A stretch of DNA of 64,000 bases from Spirochaetaceae bacterium (GTDB lineage: Bacteria; Spirochaetota; Spirochaetia; Treponematales; Treponemataceae): assembly GCA_017622135.1 (NCBI GenBank), contig JAGARR010000006.1, forward strand, positions 1 to 64,000, read 5' to 3'. The position numbers and the translations under genes were made by a program. Each line of letters starts with the position of its first letter. Position 1 is the stretch's first letter. Under the pieces are notes generated by a model, which was not told the DNA's origin, ran no database searches, and worked only from the letters and a program-made list of their open reading frames with translations. Below, piece after piece: positions 19,714 to 29,291 of this stretch.

Positions 19714-20556
19714 TTAATCTTCCTCACCCAGTTCCCGTACCTCGTCCTGATCCTCGTCGTCATCCAAGTCGTCGTCATAATCGTCATCGTCGTAGTCTAC
19801 GAGACTACCAGCATCCTCAAGACCAAATGAGGTCTCGCCCTCCTCCGGCTCTTCATAGAAGAGGATACGACTGCAATAAGGACAGAACACAATTTCCTCA
19901 CCACGGCGAACCTCATTTGCAAACTGTGCGGGCAGAATCATGTGGCAACCGTCGCACACATTACCCTTTACCGCTACGATACCCCTATTCTGCTTGCTGC
20001 GGATAATACGCTCGAACTTGAAGATTATCTCAGGATCAAGGCCAGGAACAATCTCATCCTCACGGAGCTTCAATGCCTCCAGCTCGGCCTTGTACGTGGC
20101 AACATTGTTATCCCAGGCAGCCTTCTTCTCGTCCAGTTCCTTCTGCCCCATCTCCAACTGCTGCTCCTTGAAACTCATTTCGGCAGACAGATCCTCAAAG
20201 CGACGCTCCTCGGACTGCAGCTCCTTGCGCAGCTGGCTCTCCTTTTCGGAGGCATCCTTGATCTCCTTGTCCAGAGCCTCGTACTCACGGTGGGTGGTGA
20301 TGGTGTCCATCCCCTTCTCGCCCCGCTCACGGGCAGCAACAGCCTCGTCCAAGTCGGCTTTCAGCTGGGAAATTTTTGTTTTGGCAGCTTCGTAGGCTGC
20401 ATTTATACCGATGTATTCTTCCTTCAAGCGAACCAGCAGTTCGTCCTGGAGCCCCAAATCCTTTGGCGCATCCTCGATCTTTGACTCGATCTCGTATTTC
20501 TCGGCAAGGATATCCTGCAATATCTTAAGTTGCTCAAACACATTGGTTGTTTCCAT
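19714..20556 (-). CDS. Coiled-coil protein with C4 zinc ribbon (DUF164 family)
   Basis: 280 residues. A long coiled coil fills about 8-180, then a zinc ribbon with GNVCDGCHMILP and FCPYCSRILF, i.e. two CxxC pairs about 22 residues apart. The tail is extremely acidic (DYDDDDYDDDLDDDED). This matches the C4-type zinc-ribbon/DUF164 family, whose role is unknown but which is often placed near RNA or replication genes; here it lies between rpoD and rnpB. The ATG at 20556 is chosen because GAGGGG lies 8 nt upstream; the TTG at 20562 would be too close to that site. Confidence 0.85.
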   Translation of the reverse strand: METTNVFEQLKILQDILAEKYEIESKIEDAPKDLGLQDELLVRLKEEYIGINAAYEAAKTKISQLKADLDEAVAARERGEKGMDTITTHREYEALDKEIKDASEKESQLRKELQSEERRFEDLSAEMSFKEQQLEMGQKELDEKKAAWDNNVATYKAELEALKLREDEIVPGLDPEIIFKFERIIRSKQNRGIVAVKGNVCDGCHMILPAQFANEVRRGEEIVFCPYCSRILFYEEPEEGETSFGLEDAGSLVDYDDDDYDDDLDDDEDQDEVRELGEED

Positions 20557-20655
20557 GAACAAATCCCCTCTTCTAAGAACTGTCTAAATCTAATTTATAC
20601 CCTATTGTTGGTGGAATGTCTAGCACACAACTTGTTGCCACCCATCTCCCAATCA

Positions 20656-22443
20656 TCAATCCATATAATCTCGCAGACCACCGGAACGCCTTGGATGGCG
20701 CAGACGACGAAGTGCCTTAGCCTCGATCTGGCGGATACGCTCACGTGTGACGTCAAAGTACAATCCTACCTCTTCCAGTGTCAAGGAGAATCCGTCATCC
20801 AGCCCAAAGCGCATCTTGAGCACCTCCTGTTCTCTTGGAGGCAGTGTAGACAGGATGGTATGGAGATGGTCCTGCAGCATGGTGTAGGCCGTCTTTGATG
20901 CGGGATTCTCCACATCCTTGTCCTCGATGAAGTCTCCCAGTAAGGAGTCCTCCTCCTCTCCGATAGGAGTTTCTAGGGATATAGGCTCCCTGGCCACGTT
21001 CTTCACCTGCTTTACCCGTGACACAGGCCATCCCAACTGCAGTGCGATCTCCTCGTCTGTAGGCTCCCGGCCGAATTTCTGCATCAGCTGGCGGGACTCC
21101 CGCACCACCTTGTTGATCTGCTCAATCATGTGGACTGGCACACGGATGGTCCGGGCCTGGTCGGAAATGCTTCTGGTGATGGCCTGGCGAATCCACCAGG
21201 TGGCATAGGTGGAGAACTTGTATCCCTTACGGTACTCGAATTTCTCCACAGCCTTGATGAGACCAATGTTACCCTCCTGCACCAGGTCAAAGAACTGGAG
21301 ACCGCGGTTGGTATATTTCTTGGCGATGGATACCACCAGTCGGAGGTTGGCGTTGATGAGCCTGTTCTTTGCCTCCTTCATCATGTGGCGGCCGCGGTTG
21401 ATTTCCTTTGACATGGAGATGATTTCCGTCACCTCGTTCTCAAATTCGTACTCCAGCCTTCGGAGCTTGCGGCTGATCTTCTGTATCTGGGTGTAGATGT
21501 CACGAATCTCGTCGGCTGAAATACCGAGGTCTGCCTCAAGCTTTGTGCGTTCGGACTTCATGGCAATGCGCTTCCCCAGGCTCCTGAGATCGCTGAAGTC
21601 TGCTATCCGCAGTTCCTTGGCCAGCTTGTCCTGGCGGCTGTGGTATTCGCCAATGCGGTGGGTGGCATCCAAGAACCGTGAGGAGAAACGCTCTATCTCC
21701 TCCGACTGAATCTCCACCTTCTTCAGGGAAATCATTATCTTGTCACGAAGTGCCACCAGCTGCTGGTCATTGAATATCTGGTTTGTCTGGTCGCTCTCAT
21801 ACAACTGCTTTTTCAACTGCATGTATGCCTTCATGTCGGAAAAGACTGGTCTGATGTATTCACTGTAGCAGGTCTTGAGACGGCGCTTCTCCGTCATCTC
21901 CTCGTTGATTTCCTTTCTATTGCGTCCGGGCTGCATATCCACCCGGGAAAAAGCCCGCACGCCGATATTGTAGAACTCAGGGATGAGGATGCCGGACTTC
22001 TTGATCACATCCTTGATGATGTTCTCTCCATCCTCCATCTTCTTTGAAAGCTCCACCTCCTGCTCGGCGGTAAGAAGGTTCTCCTTTCCGATTTCCCGCA
22101 GATAGAGGCGAACAGGATCATCTCCACCGGAATCCTTGTCACCGGAGATCAACCGCTTCTTGGAGTTGTCCTCCTCCACCACCTTCTGGGCATCGTCATC
22201 TGGTGGCGGGGGATCGTCATCATCCGGCTCCAGGACAAAGTCCTCCTCCTCGTCAACCTTGTCGAGATCCGTGTCGTCCTCCAGCTGGATGTTGTTCTTT
22301 GCCAGCTCTGACAGAACCGTTTCCATCTTGTCGGAATTCAAGATCTCCGAAGGGAGCATGCCATTCAATTCGTCCCAGGAAATGGAACGCTTTGCCTTGC
22401 TATACTCGATGAGTTTTTCTATAGCCGAATCTAGTTCGTCCAT
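20656..22443 (-). CDS. rpoD: Primary sigma factor (sigma-70)
   Basis: The housekeeping sigma factor, 595 residues. It has a region 1.1-like N-terminus ([10 protein letters not shown]), an acidic linker ([20 protein letters not shown]), region 1.2 ([21 protein letters not shown]), a non-conserved insert, region 2 with [15 protein letters not shown] and the -10 reader [12 protein letters not shown], region 3 and region 4 with [19 protein letters not shown]. The intact regions 2.4 and 4.2 agree with the TTGACA/TATAAT promoters seen across the window. It starts by a TGATG overlap at the dnaG stop. Confidence 0.98.
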   Translation of the reverse strand: MDELDSAIEKLIEYSKAKRSISWDELNGMLPSEILNSDKMETVLSELAKNNIQLEDDTDLDKVDEEEDFVLEPDDDDPPPPDDDAQKVVEEDNSKKRLISGDKDSGGDDPVRLYLREIGKENLLTAEQEVELSKKMEDGENIIKDVIKKSGILIPEFYNIGVRAFSRVDMQPGRNRKEINEEMTEKRRLKTCYSEYIRPVFSDMKAYMQLKKQLYESDQTNQIFNDQQLVALRDKIMISLKKVEIQSEEIERFSSRFLDATHRIGEYHSRQDKLAKELRIADFSDLRSLGKRIAMKSERTKLEADLGISADEIRDIYTQIQKISRKLRRLEYEFENEVTEIISMSKEINRGRHMMKEAKNRLINANLRLVVSIAKKYTNRGLQFFDLVQEGNIGLIKAVEKFEYRKGYKFSTYATWWIRQAITRSISDQARTIRVPVHMIEQINKVVRESRQLMQKFGREPTDEEIALQLGWPVSRVKQVKNVAREPISLETPIGEEEDSLLGDFIEDKDVENPASKTAYTMLQDHLHTILSTLPPREQEVLKMRFGLDDGFSLTLEEVGLYFDVTRERIRQIEAKALRRLRHPRRSGGLRDYMD

Positions 22444-24248
22444 CAGTGCACGTCCTTATTATCTAATTCAAAGTCGATACTCATTTTTTCTGAAATCAAT
22501 TCTTCAAGAAGCCTTTGATCCTCGTAGGTGGTGGCGGTAAGACTTAACTGGCGGATTTTGTTCAGCAGGCGAATTCTTTTGCGCTCGAGGCTATTTCTCC
22601 GAATATGCCGTATACTGTCCTTGATAACCTTATCCTGGTTATCCGCATACTCTCCGGAGGCAACGGCCCGGGCAACCAGACTTTTTAATTGCTCATCGCT
22701 GCATTTTGCCAGTACACTACCATGTAGGACTGATTCTTCCCTATAACATTCTTCCAGTATAATGAATAATTCTCTTGCCACCGGATCCTCAAAGTCCTCC
22801 GGTGAAAGATCTGTCCTCATCTGCTCGTAGGCATCGAGGTTTGCCACCACAGCCAAGACAGCCCGCAGTTCTGCATTCATCCTTATTTGCAGCGGCTTGA
22901 CCACTCCTCCTGCAACTTTGGGCTCATGAACCCTCTTTTCAGCTGTCTCACGATGGATAAAGTCCTTCCGTACAGCCTCTATGTTCAAGTCCAGCTCCTG
23001 ACACAAGCGAGTCAGCCATGATTCTCTTTGTATATCAGATTTGAGCGCATCAACGTATGGAAAGAATGCCAATGCAGCTTTAGTTTTACCCTCTGGGGTT
23101 TCTATTTGATGTTCTGTCGCCAAAAGAGATAACAAATAATCGCCATCTATTCTAGCGCTATTTACAAATTCTGTCAACGCTTTAGAACCTGAATTCACCA
23201 TAATTTCTGCAGGATCCTTTCCTCCCTCCAATGCGATGACCCGGACTGCAATGTCAGCCTGCCTGCACAGAAGGATTGCCTTCAAGGTGGCTTCCCGTCC
23301 TGCCTGGTCTGTGTCAAAGGAAAGGTACACCTGCTCCACGAAGGGCTGCACCAGCTTCACCTGGTCCATGGTCAGGGCCGTTCCCAGAGGTGCCACCGCA
23401 TGGGTGAGGCCACACTGGTGGTATGCCAGCACGTCCATGTAGCCCTCACAGAAAATCACTGCCTTCTCCTTACGGATGCTTTGGCGGGCATGATGGAAGG
23501 CATACAGGGTCTTTCCCTTCTGGTATTGAACCAATTCCCCGGAGTTGATGTACTTTGGCCCCTCTCCTGCCAACAAACGTCCACCAAAGGCCACCACCCG
23601 TCCTTGACGGTCACAGATGGGGAACATGAGCCGGTGGGAAAAGAAGGATATGTTGGGATACTTCTTGGAGAAAAGGCCGGACTGATCCAGAAACTCATCG
23701 CTGTAGTTCTTTCCCTTGAGAAAGACCCGCAACCACCGCCGGTTTGCCGGGGAATAACCCAGCTGGAATTTCTGCACGGTCTCCAGGGTGATTCCCCTGT
23801 CCAGAATGTAGTCCAGCGCCTGCTTCCCCTCCGGTGTGGAGGTGAGGCAGTAGTGGTAGGAGCCGGCAACCCGGGTGTACAGGTCTGTGAACTGGTCCCT
23901 GAGGGAATCCCTCTGGGAATTTTCCTGACTCTGGGACTGGTAGGCTCCGGAATAAACCACCTCCACCCCAGCGAGCTTTGCCAGAAAAACAATGGCTTCG
24001 CGATAGGACAGCTTCTCCATGTTGCACACGAAATCGACGGTATTCCCTCCCTCATGGCAGCCGAAGCAGTAATACAAACCCTTGCTGGGGTCAACCTTGA
24101 AGGAAGGGGTCTTCTCGTTGTGGAAGGGACAGCACCCCCACCACTCGTCCCCGCGCCGCTCCAGCCGGGTATACTCTCCAATGAGGGCCGTCACATCGGT
24201 GCGTTCCATCACCTGCTGGATTGTGTCGGAAGATATCCGTCCTTTCAT
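22443..24248 (-). CDS. dnaG: DNA primase
   Basis: Synthesises RNA primers for replication; 601 residues from the ATG at 24248. The zinc domain has Cys40-x2-His43 and Cys61-x2-Cys64 in [12 protein letters not shown] and [10 protein letters not shown]. The RNAP/Toprim core includes [13 protein letters not shown] and [12 protein letters not shown] helicase-binding C-terminal domain follows. The frame runs on upstream to 24443 but that is mltG sequence in another frame; the ATG overlaps the mltG stop by 4 nt. dnaG-rpoD adjacency is the classic macromolecular synthesis arrangement. Confidence 0.97.
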   Translation of the reverse strand: MKGRISSDTIQQVMERTDVTALIGEYTRLERRGDEWWGCCPFHNEKTPSFKVDPSKGLYYCFGCHEGGNTVDFVCNMEKLSYREAIVFLAKLAGVEVVYSGAYQSQSQENSQRDSLRDQFTDLYTRVAGSYHYCLTSTPEGKQALDYILDRGITLETVQKFQLGYSPANRRWLRVFLKGKNYSDEFLDQSGLFSKKYPNISFFSHRLMFPICDRQGRVVAFGGRLLAGEGPKYINSGELVQYQKGKTLYAFHHARQSIRKEKAVIFCEGYMDVLAYHQCGLTHAVAPLGTALTMDQVKLVQPFVEQVYLSFDTDQAGREATLKAILLCRQADIAVRVIALEGGKDPAEIMVNSGSKALTEFVNSARIDGDYLLSLLATEHQIETPEGKTKAALAFFPYVDALKSDIQRESWLTRLCQELDLNIEAVRKDFIHRETAEKRVHEPKVAGGVVKPLQIRMNAELRAVLAVVANLDAYEQMRTDLSPEDFEDPVARELFIILEECYREESVLHGSVLAKCSDEQLKSLVARAVASGEYADNQDKVIKDSIRHIRRNSLERKRIRLLNKIRQLSLTATTYEDQRLLEELISEKMSIDFELDNKDVH

Positions 24249-25285
24249 CGGGTGCCTGCCGCCCCCTTTGTGTAGAGCTGCCCCATCTCCACATGCTCCT
24301 GGAAGTCCTCTGAGAAATGGTGGCTTCCATCGCCGGCAGCAGTGAGCCGGAAGAAGAAATAGTCGGTTTCGGGGGGATGGGCGGCGGCAGAAAGGGCCAC
24401 CAGGCCGGGATTTGATATGGGACCAGGTGGCAGGCCTGCCCATTTGTAGGTATTGTAGGGGCTGTCCAGCTTCAAATCCTTGTTGGTAACCACCTCTGGG
24501 TGGGGCCTGCCCTCAATCTCTGTGATGATGTACACGATGGTGGCACAGGAGTACAGGCCAATGTTGTTCTCCAACCTGTTCTTGAAAACACTGGCCATGA
24601 GGGGGGCTTCGGCGGCAACTCGGTACTCCCGCTCCACAATGGATGCCAGCCGTACCACGTCAAAGAGTTCCTGGGAGGACAGCTGGGAGAGCCCCTCAAT
24701 CCCCGCGATTCTGGTGCAAAAGGTGTCGGCCATCATCCTGACAACAGACTCTGCCCGCATACTGGGATTGAAATGGTAGGTGTCTGGAAAAAGGTAGCCC
24801 TCAAAGCTGGGAGCCGGAATCTCATATTCGGCCAGCAGGATGGGATCCTTGGCCGCCGCAAGAAAATCCTCGCTGGCAACAATGCCCTTGGCCTCCAGCA
24901 GAGCTCCGATTTTTGTCAGGGTGAGTCCTTCCGGAACGCTTACCACCAGATGCTCCTGGCGGCCTGACTGGAGTATCTCAAACATCTCCTCCAGACTCAT
25001 GGATGACCGCAGGGTGTAGAACCCGGCCTTCAGCTGGAGGTTCTGCTGCCGCGCCAACAGATAGAAGGCCAGCTGGGACCTGATCATCTGCTGCTGCTCC
25101 AGCTGGGCGGCCACAGCCTTGATTCCCATGCCGGAGGGAACCTCAAGCTTGTAGGAGACCGCCGCAGTCTCGTCACTGGCTACAGGCTTTCGGGATATGA
25201 ACCACCATCCGGCGGCCACACCTCCGCAGGCAACAACAAGCACGAGGAAAACAATGAGGCTGGTGACTAAGATTTTTCGTATCAC
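24245..25285 (-). CDS. mltG: Endolytic murein transglycosylase MltG (YceG-like)
   Basis: A membrane-anchored lytic transglycosylase that cuts nascent glycan strands and is thought to release them from the synthase. 346 residues with one N-terminal TM helix (about 5-27). Family motifs: FEGYLFPDTYHF, LASIVEREYRV with the catalytic Glu, MASVFKNRLE, and the C-terminal SPYNTYKWAGLPPGPISNPG. The start is GTG at 25285, preceded by TTGGAG with 5 nt spacing. It is first in the run to dnaG and rpoD, placing wall remodelling with replication and transcription genes. Confidence 0.93.
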   Translation of the reverse strand: MIRKILVTSLIVFLVLVVACGGVAAGWWFISRKPVASDETAAVSYKLEVPSGMGIKAVAAQLEQQQMIRSQLAFYLLARQQNLQLKAGFYTLRSSMSLEEMFEILQSGRQEHLVVSVPEGLTLTKIGALLEAKGIVASEDFLAAAKDPILLAEYEIPAPSFEGYLFPDTYHFNPSMRAESVVRMMADTFCTRIAGIEGLSQLSSQELFDVVRLASIVEREYRVAAEAPLMASVFKNRLENNIGLYSCATIVYIITEIEGRPHPEVVTNKDLKLDSPYNTYKWAGLPPGPISNPGLVALSAAAHPPETDYFFFRLTAAGDGSHHFSEDFQEHVEMGQLYTKGAAGTR

Positions 25286-25325
25286 GATAACTCCAATATA
25301 AGGAAAAAAAACTCAGGGGGCAAAT

Positions 25326-25514
25326 TTATTTCTTGAAAAATTGTTCCATATCATGGATAGTCATAGAATTGTACATCGTATCAATGACCATGGCACTAAA
25401 GCGTTCCAATCCATCGGGCAATCCCTGCCAACGAATGAAACGAGCCAGTATGGCTGTCTCTTGAGGGGTAAAGGTATAGGTAAAAGCTAGCTGATCCTTC
25501 TCCGATTCACTCAT
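25326..25514 (-). CDS. Small conserved-looking protein, unknown
   Basis: 62 residues, acidic at the start (MSESEKDQLAF) and otherwise helical (TPQETAILARFIRWQ, DGLERFSAMVIDTMYNSMT). It starts inside the stop of the MBL gene (4-nt overlap, ATGA), which supports real, coupled translation. No family was recognised. Its role may be tied to the MBL hydrolase upstream. Confidence 0.65.
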   Translation of the reverse strand: MSESEKDQLAFTYTFTPQETAILARFIRWQGLPDGLERFSAMVIDTMYNSMTIHDMEQFFKK

Positions 25515-26452
25515 ACACTAAAGCTCAATCCTTCCTGGGCAAGATGGAGCTCCATATCAGTTTTTGCGATATACTGTGCGTACCATTGGGCTGACTGGAG
25601 GATGGAATTCAATTTCTTGTCATCATACGTCGGCTCATGATGAAAGAGGTACATCTTCTTTATGTTCCACTTCGTGGCAAAGTCCACCGCCAGAGAAAAA
25701 GCTGAGTGGCCCCAGTTCGCCTTGTACAAGGCCTCCTCCACCGTGTACTGGGTATCCAGGATGATTGCATTTGCGTCGGTGAAGTAGGAGGAATTCATCG
25801 GGGAATCCTCAAAGTCCTTGCTGGAAAGCTCCACGTCAGTGGCATAGATGACCTTCTTGTCCTCCTCCACAAAGGAGTAGGCATAGGAATTACCAGGATG
25901 GGACATTTTCTTGGCCACAACGGTGAATGCACCAATTTGGAAAGGGACCCCCGGCGTAACCAGCTGGAATGAAATGTCCGCAAAGAAGCCCGTGTCGAAC
26001 TGTACGGGGAAGTATGGCAAATCCATTTGACGGGAAAGAATCTGCTTCGCATAGGGAAAAACTGAATAAAAGATGATCTTGCAGTTCTTCATATAGGCCT
26101 GGTCCAAGAAAGGCAATCCTTGGATGTGATCCCAGTGGAAGTGAGACAGCAGGATGTGGTAGGTGTTGTCTGGAGACGGAATACCACGCTTTCCGAATTC
26201 ACGGATTCCGGTGCCAGCATCGAGAATACAGACGTTTCCCTGGCTGTCGCGAATCTCCATACAGGAGGTGTTGCCTCCAACAGTGCCAAAGATGGAGGGT
26301 GGCAGAGAGGCAAGGAAACGTTGTCGGGCATCAAGGGAAACAATGTCCCGTGGGGAGATTCTCTGAACTACAGCCTCAATCTTTGCTTGAATCTGTTGTC
26401 CTGTAAGAGGGGTCGGCACGGAGCCCCGCACACCCCAAAAACGGATATCCAT
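25511..26452 (-). CDS. MBL-fold metallo-hydrolase
   Basis: 313 residues. It begins with FWGVRGSVPTP, the signature start of the RNase Z/phosphodiesterase-like metallo-beta-lactamase subgroup, then GGNTSCMEI, LDAGTGIREFG, and the metal motif SHFHWDHIQG near residue 110. Later ligands appear as KKMSHPGNSYAY and YATDVE. A zinc-dependent hydrolase, perhaps a phosphodiesterase or nuclease, is expected; the substrate cannot be read from sequence. AGGAG lies 8 nt before the ATG. It starts 2 nt after the cysteine-cluster gene and overlaps the next small ORF. Confidence 0.88.
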   Translation of the reverse strand: MDIRFWGVRGSVPTPLTGQQIQAKIEAVVQRISPRDIVSLDARQRFLASLPPSIFGTVGGNTSCMEIRDSQGNVCILDAGTGIREFGKRGIPSPDNTYHILLSHFHWDHIQGLPFLDQAYMKNCKIIFYSVFPYAKQILSRQMDLPYFPVQFDTGFFADISFQLVTPGVPFQIGAFTVVAKKMSHPGNSYAYSFVEEDKKVIYATDVELSSKDFEDSPMNSSYFTDANAIILDTQYTVEEALYKANWGHSAFSLAVDFATKWNIKKMYLFHHEPTYDDKKLNSILQSAQWYAQYIAKTDMELHLAQEGLSFSV

Positions 26453-26454
26453 AA

Positions 26455-26913
26455 CTATTTCTCCTGTCTCCTGATAGGCTCGTTGCCCTCATATTTCCGC
26501 AAAGACTCCTCTATCTCGCCACATGAGTGCAGCTCACCGCAATTTATTCCAGGACACTCCTTTGCCTCCTCCATCCATGTCTCCTGGTTTTTGAGGATAA
26601 AACTCCAGAAGGGATAGGTGGAACACTGGACAGGACGAGCAGAATAAGCTTTACATCCGGAATCCCAAAATATACAATCGTTGTTCACCTTTTCCTGAAG
26701 GCAAAGGACCTGGGAACCATCATAGTAGGGAACCCAACGACAATATGTTTCTATAAATTGCTGTTCCTCTAGGTTAAAGCATTGGCAAAGATTTGTCAAA
26801 TCCTTTTGGGAAAGATAGACAAAACCAGGCTCATGGCGACAGCAATGGGAACATTGGGTACATGAAAAATTCAGTCCCTGGGAATAAAACGACTGGGGCA
26901 ACTCACTCTCCAT
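26455..26913 (-). CDS. YkgJ-type cysteine cluster protein
   Basis: 152 residues with the zinc/iron-chelating pattern of the YkgJ/UPF0153 family: CTQCSHCCRHEPGFVYLS, then NDCIFWDSGCKAYSARPVQCSTYPFW. It has eleven Cys in total, so metal binding, possibly an Fe-S cluster, is likely. The biochemical role of the family is unsettled. It is first of a three-gene unit with the MBL hydrolase. There is no ribosome site before the ATG; a TATAAT at 26926-26931 is only 12 nt upstream, which would give a leaderless mRNA, although no good -35 box was found. Confidence 0.85.
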   Translation of the reverse strand: MESELPQSFYSQGLNFSCTQCSHCCRHEPGFVYLSQKDLTNLCQCFNLEEQQFIETYCRWVPYYDGSQVLCLQEKVNNDCIFWDSGCKAYSARPVQCSTYPFWSFILKNQETWMEEAKECPGINCGELHSCGEIEESLRKYEGNEPIRRQEK

Positions 26914-26930
26914 TTTTGACTAGAAATTAT

Positions 26931-26964
26931 AAAAAAACGGCGCTGAACAATGTCCAACGCCGTT
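26931..26964 (-). terminator. Rho-independent terminator of the tRNA pair
   Basis: On the minus strand the stem AACGGCG / CGCCGTT (26964-26958 and 26942-26936) is followed by a run of T. It ends the tRNA-Thr/tRNA-Tyr transcript before the cysteine-cluster gene. Confidence 0.85.
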
Positions 26965-26967
26965 GTA

Positions 26968-27049
26968 TGGGGAGAGAAGGATTCGAACCTTCGAAGGCGG
27001 AGCCAACAGATTTACAGTCTGCCCCCTTTGACCGCTCGGGAACCTCCCC
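26968..27049 (-). tRNA. tRNA-Tyr (GTA)
   Basis: A class II tRNA of 82 nt with a long variable arm. The acceptor GGGGAGG pairs with TCTCCCC (one G-T pair), the anticodon loop reads CTGTAAA with anticodon GTA, and the T arm contains GGTTCGAATCC. The discriminator is A. The 3' CCA is not encoded, so it must be added by a nucleotidyltransferase. Confidence 0.95.
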
Positions 27050-27058
27050 ATGTATTCA

Positions 27059-27132
27059 AGCCAACTCAGGGATTCGAACCCTGGACCCCGAGATTACAAA
27101 TCACGTGCTCTGGCCAGCTGAGCTAAATTGGC
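27059..27132 (-). tRNA. tRNA-Thr (TGT)
   Basis: 74 nt. The acceptor GCCAATT pairs with AGTTGGC, the D arm begins TAGCTCAGCTGG, the anticodon loop TTTGTAA gives anticodon TGT, and the T arm contains GGTTCGAATCC. The anticodon stem CGTGA/TCTCG has one T-T mismatch. The discriminator is T and CCA is not encoded. It is transcribed first, 9 nt before tRNA-Tyr. Confidence 0.95.
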
Positions 27133-27149
27133 ACTAATGAACGTATAAG

Positions 27150-27178
27150 AATATATACGAAACACTAAAAAGTGTCAA
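27150..27178 (-). promoter_or_regulatory. Consensus promoter of the tRNA-Thr/Tyr operon
   Basis: TTGACA (27173-27178) and TATATT (27150-27155) on the minus strand with a 17-bp spacer. Transcription would start near 27143, about 10 nt upstream of the tRNA-Thr. Confidence 0.85.
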
Positions 27179-27214
27179 CCTACTTGCTCCACTTTTTTCA
27201 AAAAAACTGAAAAA

Positions 27215-28804
27215 TTATACCTGCCGATAAAATGGCAGATACTTGTCCTTTATGACAGAACTCCAGTCGTAGTTCTTCTGGATGTACTCTGCTCCCTCTG
27301 AGATAATCTTTCCCATCATCTCGGGGCTTTTCTTGGCCTCGTCGGCCAGGTAGCTCATGACCTGGCAGAGCCCCTCTCCACTGTTGTCTTGGTAGAGGAA
27401 GCCTGTCTTGCCGTGAAGAATCTTCTGGAGGCCGCCGGTTGCGTGGGCTACGGGAATGGTTCCGTAGAGCTGGGCGATGAAGTCCTCTAGTCCGCAGGGC
27501 TCGAATTTGCTGGGCAGCACGATGAAGTCTGCCGCCGCTGTGGATAGTCGCGAGACGGCTCGGTCATAGCCCTGGAGATAGACGCACCGGCCGGGATGGT
27601 CCGTGGCCAGCTTGGTCAACCTGTTCTCCAACGCTGACTCCCCCTGCCCCACCAAGAAAAAACGCACGTCGTCCCGTCGGGAAAGCAGTAAATCGGCGGC
27701 GTCAGCCAGGATGTCTATGCCCTTCTGACTGGCAATCCTGCCATGATAACAGAAGTACACCGCCCGCTGCCCTGTCTTGCCGTCGAGATCATTGTCCTGG
27801 ATGGAGCCTGACCTGATGAAGTCATCGAAGGAGTCCTGGCAGCCTGAAGTGGCGTACCGCTGGATGAAGTAGCGTCGGTTCTTGTATTTTCCCTCCAATC
27901 TCCCCTTTTTTGGATCAAAGGCGAAGGGCAACAGGGAGGCCTCCTTGCTGGAAGGGTTGTAGCGGTGGCAGTCAATTCCATTGGTGATGCCGGTAATGGC
28001 AAAGCCCTTCTGGATGAACAGCTGGGAGAGGCCCATGGTGTCGTTGTTGGTAGGGTCCAGCAGCTCTTGGGAATACCAGGGAGACACGGTGGTGAGGGCC
28101 GCATGGTACCCTGCCGCCAGAAAGGGCTCCACGTTCTGGCCGTTCAAGCAGTTTTCCAGAACAGAAGCAGGGACATTGGTATATGACACCGCCTCCTCCA
28201 GGCTGCCGAAATCGTGGTGGTAGCCGGGGCCGGCGTTGTGAACCGTCACCACAAACTTGACCTGCCGGTACACATCGAACAGGGAGTCGGTGCAGCGGGC
28301 CATGGTGGGAATCATTGCGGTGGCCGCATCCTGACAATGAATGATTTGCGGAAGCTTGCTTGGCGCGGCGGCCCCGTACACTAGGACAGCCTTCTGAAAC
28401 AGCACATCCAGCAGCAGGGCATCGTGGAAGCCCGTTCCCCTGATGCAGGTGGAGTCACGCTTCTCGTCGGCCATGGTGTAGGTGTAGACACCGGATTTCT
28501 CGCAGTAAATCTGGTGGAGAATGAAGATGATGGAAACCTTTCCCACTGTGGCGGCATCAAATGAGACCACATAGTCCCTGCCGTCCACAGAAATGTGCTG
28601 GGGCGGGATGACATTTGGGGTGTAGTTGGTGACGGAGGTGAAGTCGGTGCAGCCGTACCGGGGAATCATCAGGGTGACATCCACACCACTGTCGGCCAAG
28701 CCCTCGCACAGAGAGCAGGCAACGTTCTTGACACCTCCTGCCTCCGCTATTCCGGCGTACTCACGACTGATGAGCCACACCTTCTTTGGATAGGAGGAAC
28801 TCAT
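27215..28804 (-). CDS. glgA: Glycogen (starch) synthase, GT5
   Basis: Extends alpha-1,4-glucan from ADP-glucose. 529 residues with the two Rossmann domains of GT5. The N-terminal substrate motif is EAGGVKNVACSL (in place of the common KTGGL). The C-terminal domain has YHGRIASQKGIDILADA, FFLVGQGE and the nucleotide-sugar motif PSKFEPCGLEDFIAQLYGTIPVAHATGGL with the conserved Glu. Its ATG overlaps the aroH stop by 4 nt. Storage glucan would fit a gut or oral anaerobe fed in pulses. No branching enzyme or ADP-glucose pyrophosphorylase is in the window. Confidence 0.93.
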   Translation of the reverse strand: MSSSYPKKVWLISREYAGIAEAGGVKNVACSLCEGLADSGVDVTLMIPRYGCTDFTSVTNYTPNVIPPQHISVDGRDYVVSFDAATVGKVSIIFILHQIYCEKSGVYTYTMADEKRDSTCIRGTGFHDALLLDVLFQKAVLVYGAAAPSKLPQIIHCQDAATAMIPTMARCTDSLFDVYRQVKFVVTVHNAGPGYHHDFGSLEEAVSYTNVPASVLENCLNGQNVEPFLAAGYHAALTTVSPWYSQELLDPTNNDTMGLSQLFIQKGFAITGITNGIDCHRYNPSSKEASLLPFAFDPKKGRLEGKYKNRRYFIQRYATSGCQDSFDDFIRSGSIQDNDLDGKTGQRAVYFCYHGRIASQKGIDILADAADLLLSRRDDVRFFLVGQGESALENRLTKLATDHPGRCVYLQGYDRAVSRLSTAAADFIVLPSKFEPCGLEDFIAQLYGTIPVAHATGGLQKILHGKTGFLYQDNSGEGLCQVMSYLADEAKKSPEMMGKIISEGAEYIQKNYDWSSVIKDKYLPFYRQV

Positions 28805-29214
28805 TTTGCAGCCTGACCTGAAGATGAGTTGGAATTGCCGGCCTGAACAAAGTCTGGACGGAGCACCTCCGCCCCGCCGGTATAGCTGTGGACAGGGACG
28901 CTGCCCTCCTCCATGTAGGCGGTAATCAGCAGTCGGATGGTTCTGGGCAAGCCTCCTTGGACGGGAGCCTCCGCACTGCAGAACAGGGCCGCAGTCTTTA
29001 CCACGTCACCACATTCGCTGCGACGAAGGGCGGCGGCGGGATTCAGAGCGTCCAAGTCGCCGGTCATGGTGAAGTGGAGGGACACGAAATCATCCGATGT
29101 CAACTTGTTTGCAGAAAAGAGCCGGGCGCACATGTCAGCCACGGCAGACTGTATTTCACTGGCCGTATTGCCACAGCATACAGCCCCACGGATTCCGTAC
29201 AATCGTCTAGCCAT
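28801..29214 (-). CDS. aroH: Chorismate mutase, AroH type
   Basis: About 137 residues from the ATG at 29214. It shows the AroH-fold order: ARRLYGIRGAVCCGNT, LTSDDFVSLHFTMTGDLDALNPAAALRR and CSAEAPVQGGLPRTIRLLI, which contain the catalytic Arg and Glu. It converts chorismate to prephenate. A Ser/Asn-rich tail ends it. It is coupled with glgA by a 4-nt overlap, an unusual partner. There is no ribosome site, and the consensus promoter lies only 9 nt upstream of the ATG. The frame can be extended to 29238, but that would cross the promoter. Confidence 0.88.
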   Translation of the reverse strand: MARRLYGIRGAVCCGNTASEIQSAVADMCARLFSANKLTSDDFVSLHFTMTGDLDALNPAAALRRSECGDVVKTAALFCSAEAPVQGGLPRTIRLLITAYMEEGSVPVHSYTGGAEVLRPDFVQAGNSNSSSGQAAK

Positions 29215-29223
29215 AACAATAAA

Positions 29224-29252
29224 ATGATAAATGGCCACGGCCTTTCTGTCAA
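29224..29252 (-). promoter_or_regulatory. Promoter of aroH-glgA; predicted leaderless start
   Basis: TTGACA (29247-29252), 17 bp, TATCAT (29224-29229) on the minus strand. Only 9 nt separate the -10 box from the ATG at 29214, so transcription should begin at or within 2-3 nt of the start codon. Confidence 0.75.
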
Positions 29253-29291
29253 GACAGGGATATCAGCTGGTGCCGGTTTTGAAAAGCTGCT

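Noticed and set aside
24249-24443. N-terminal extension of DnaG
   Set aside because: The extension is the out-of-frame end of mltG; the zinc-binding primase start follows the ATG at 24248 directly.
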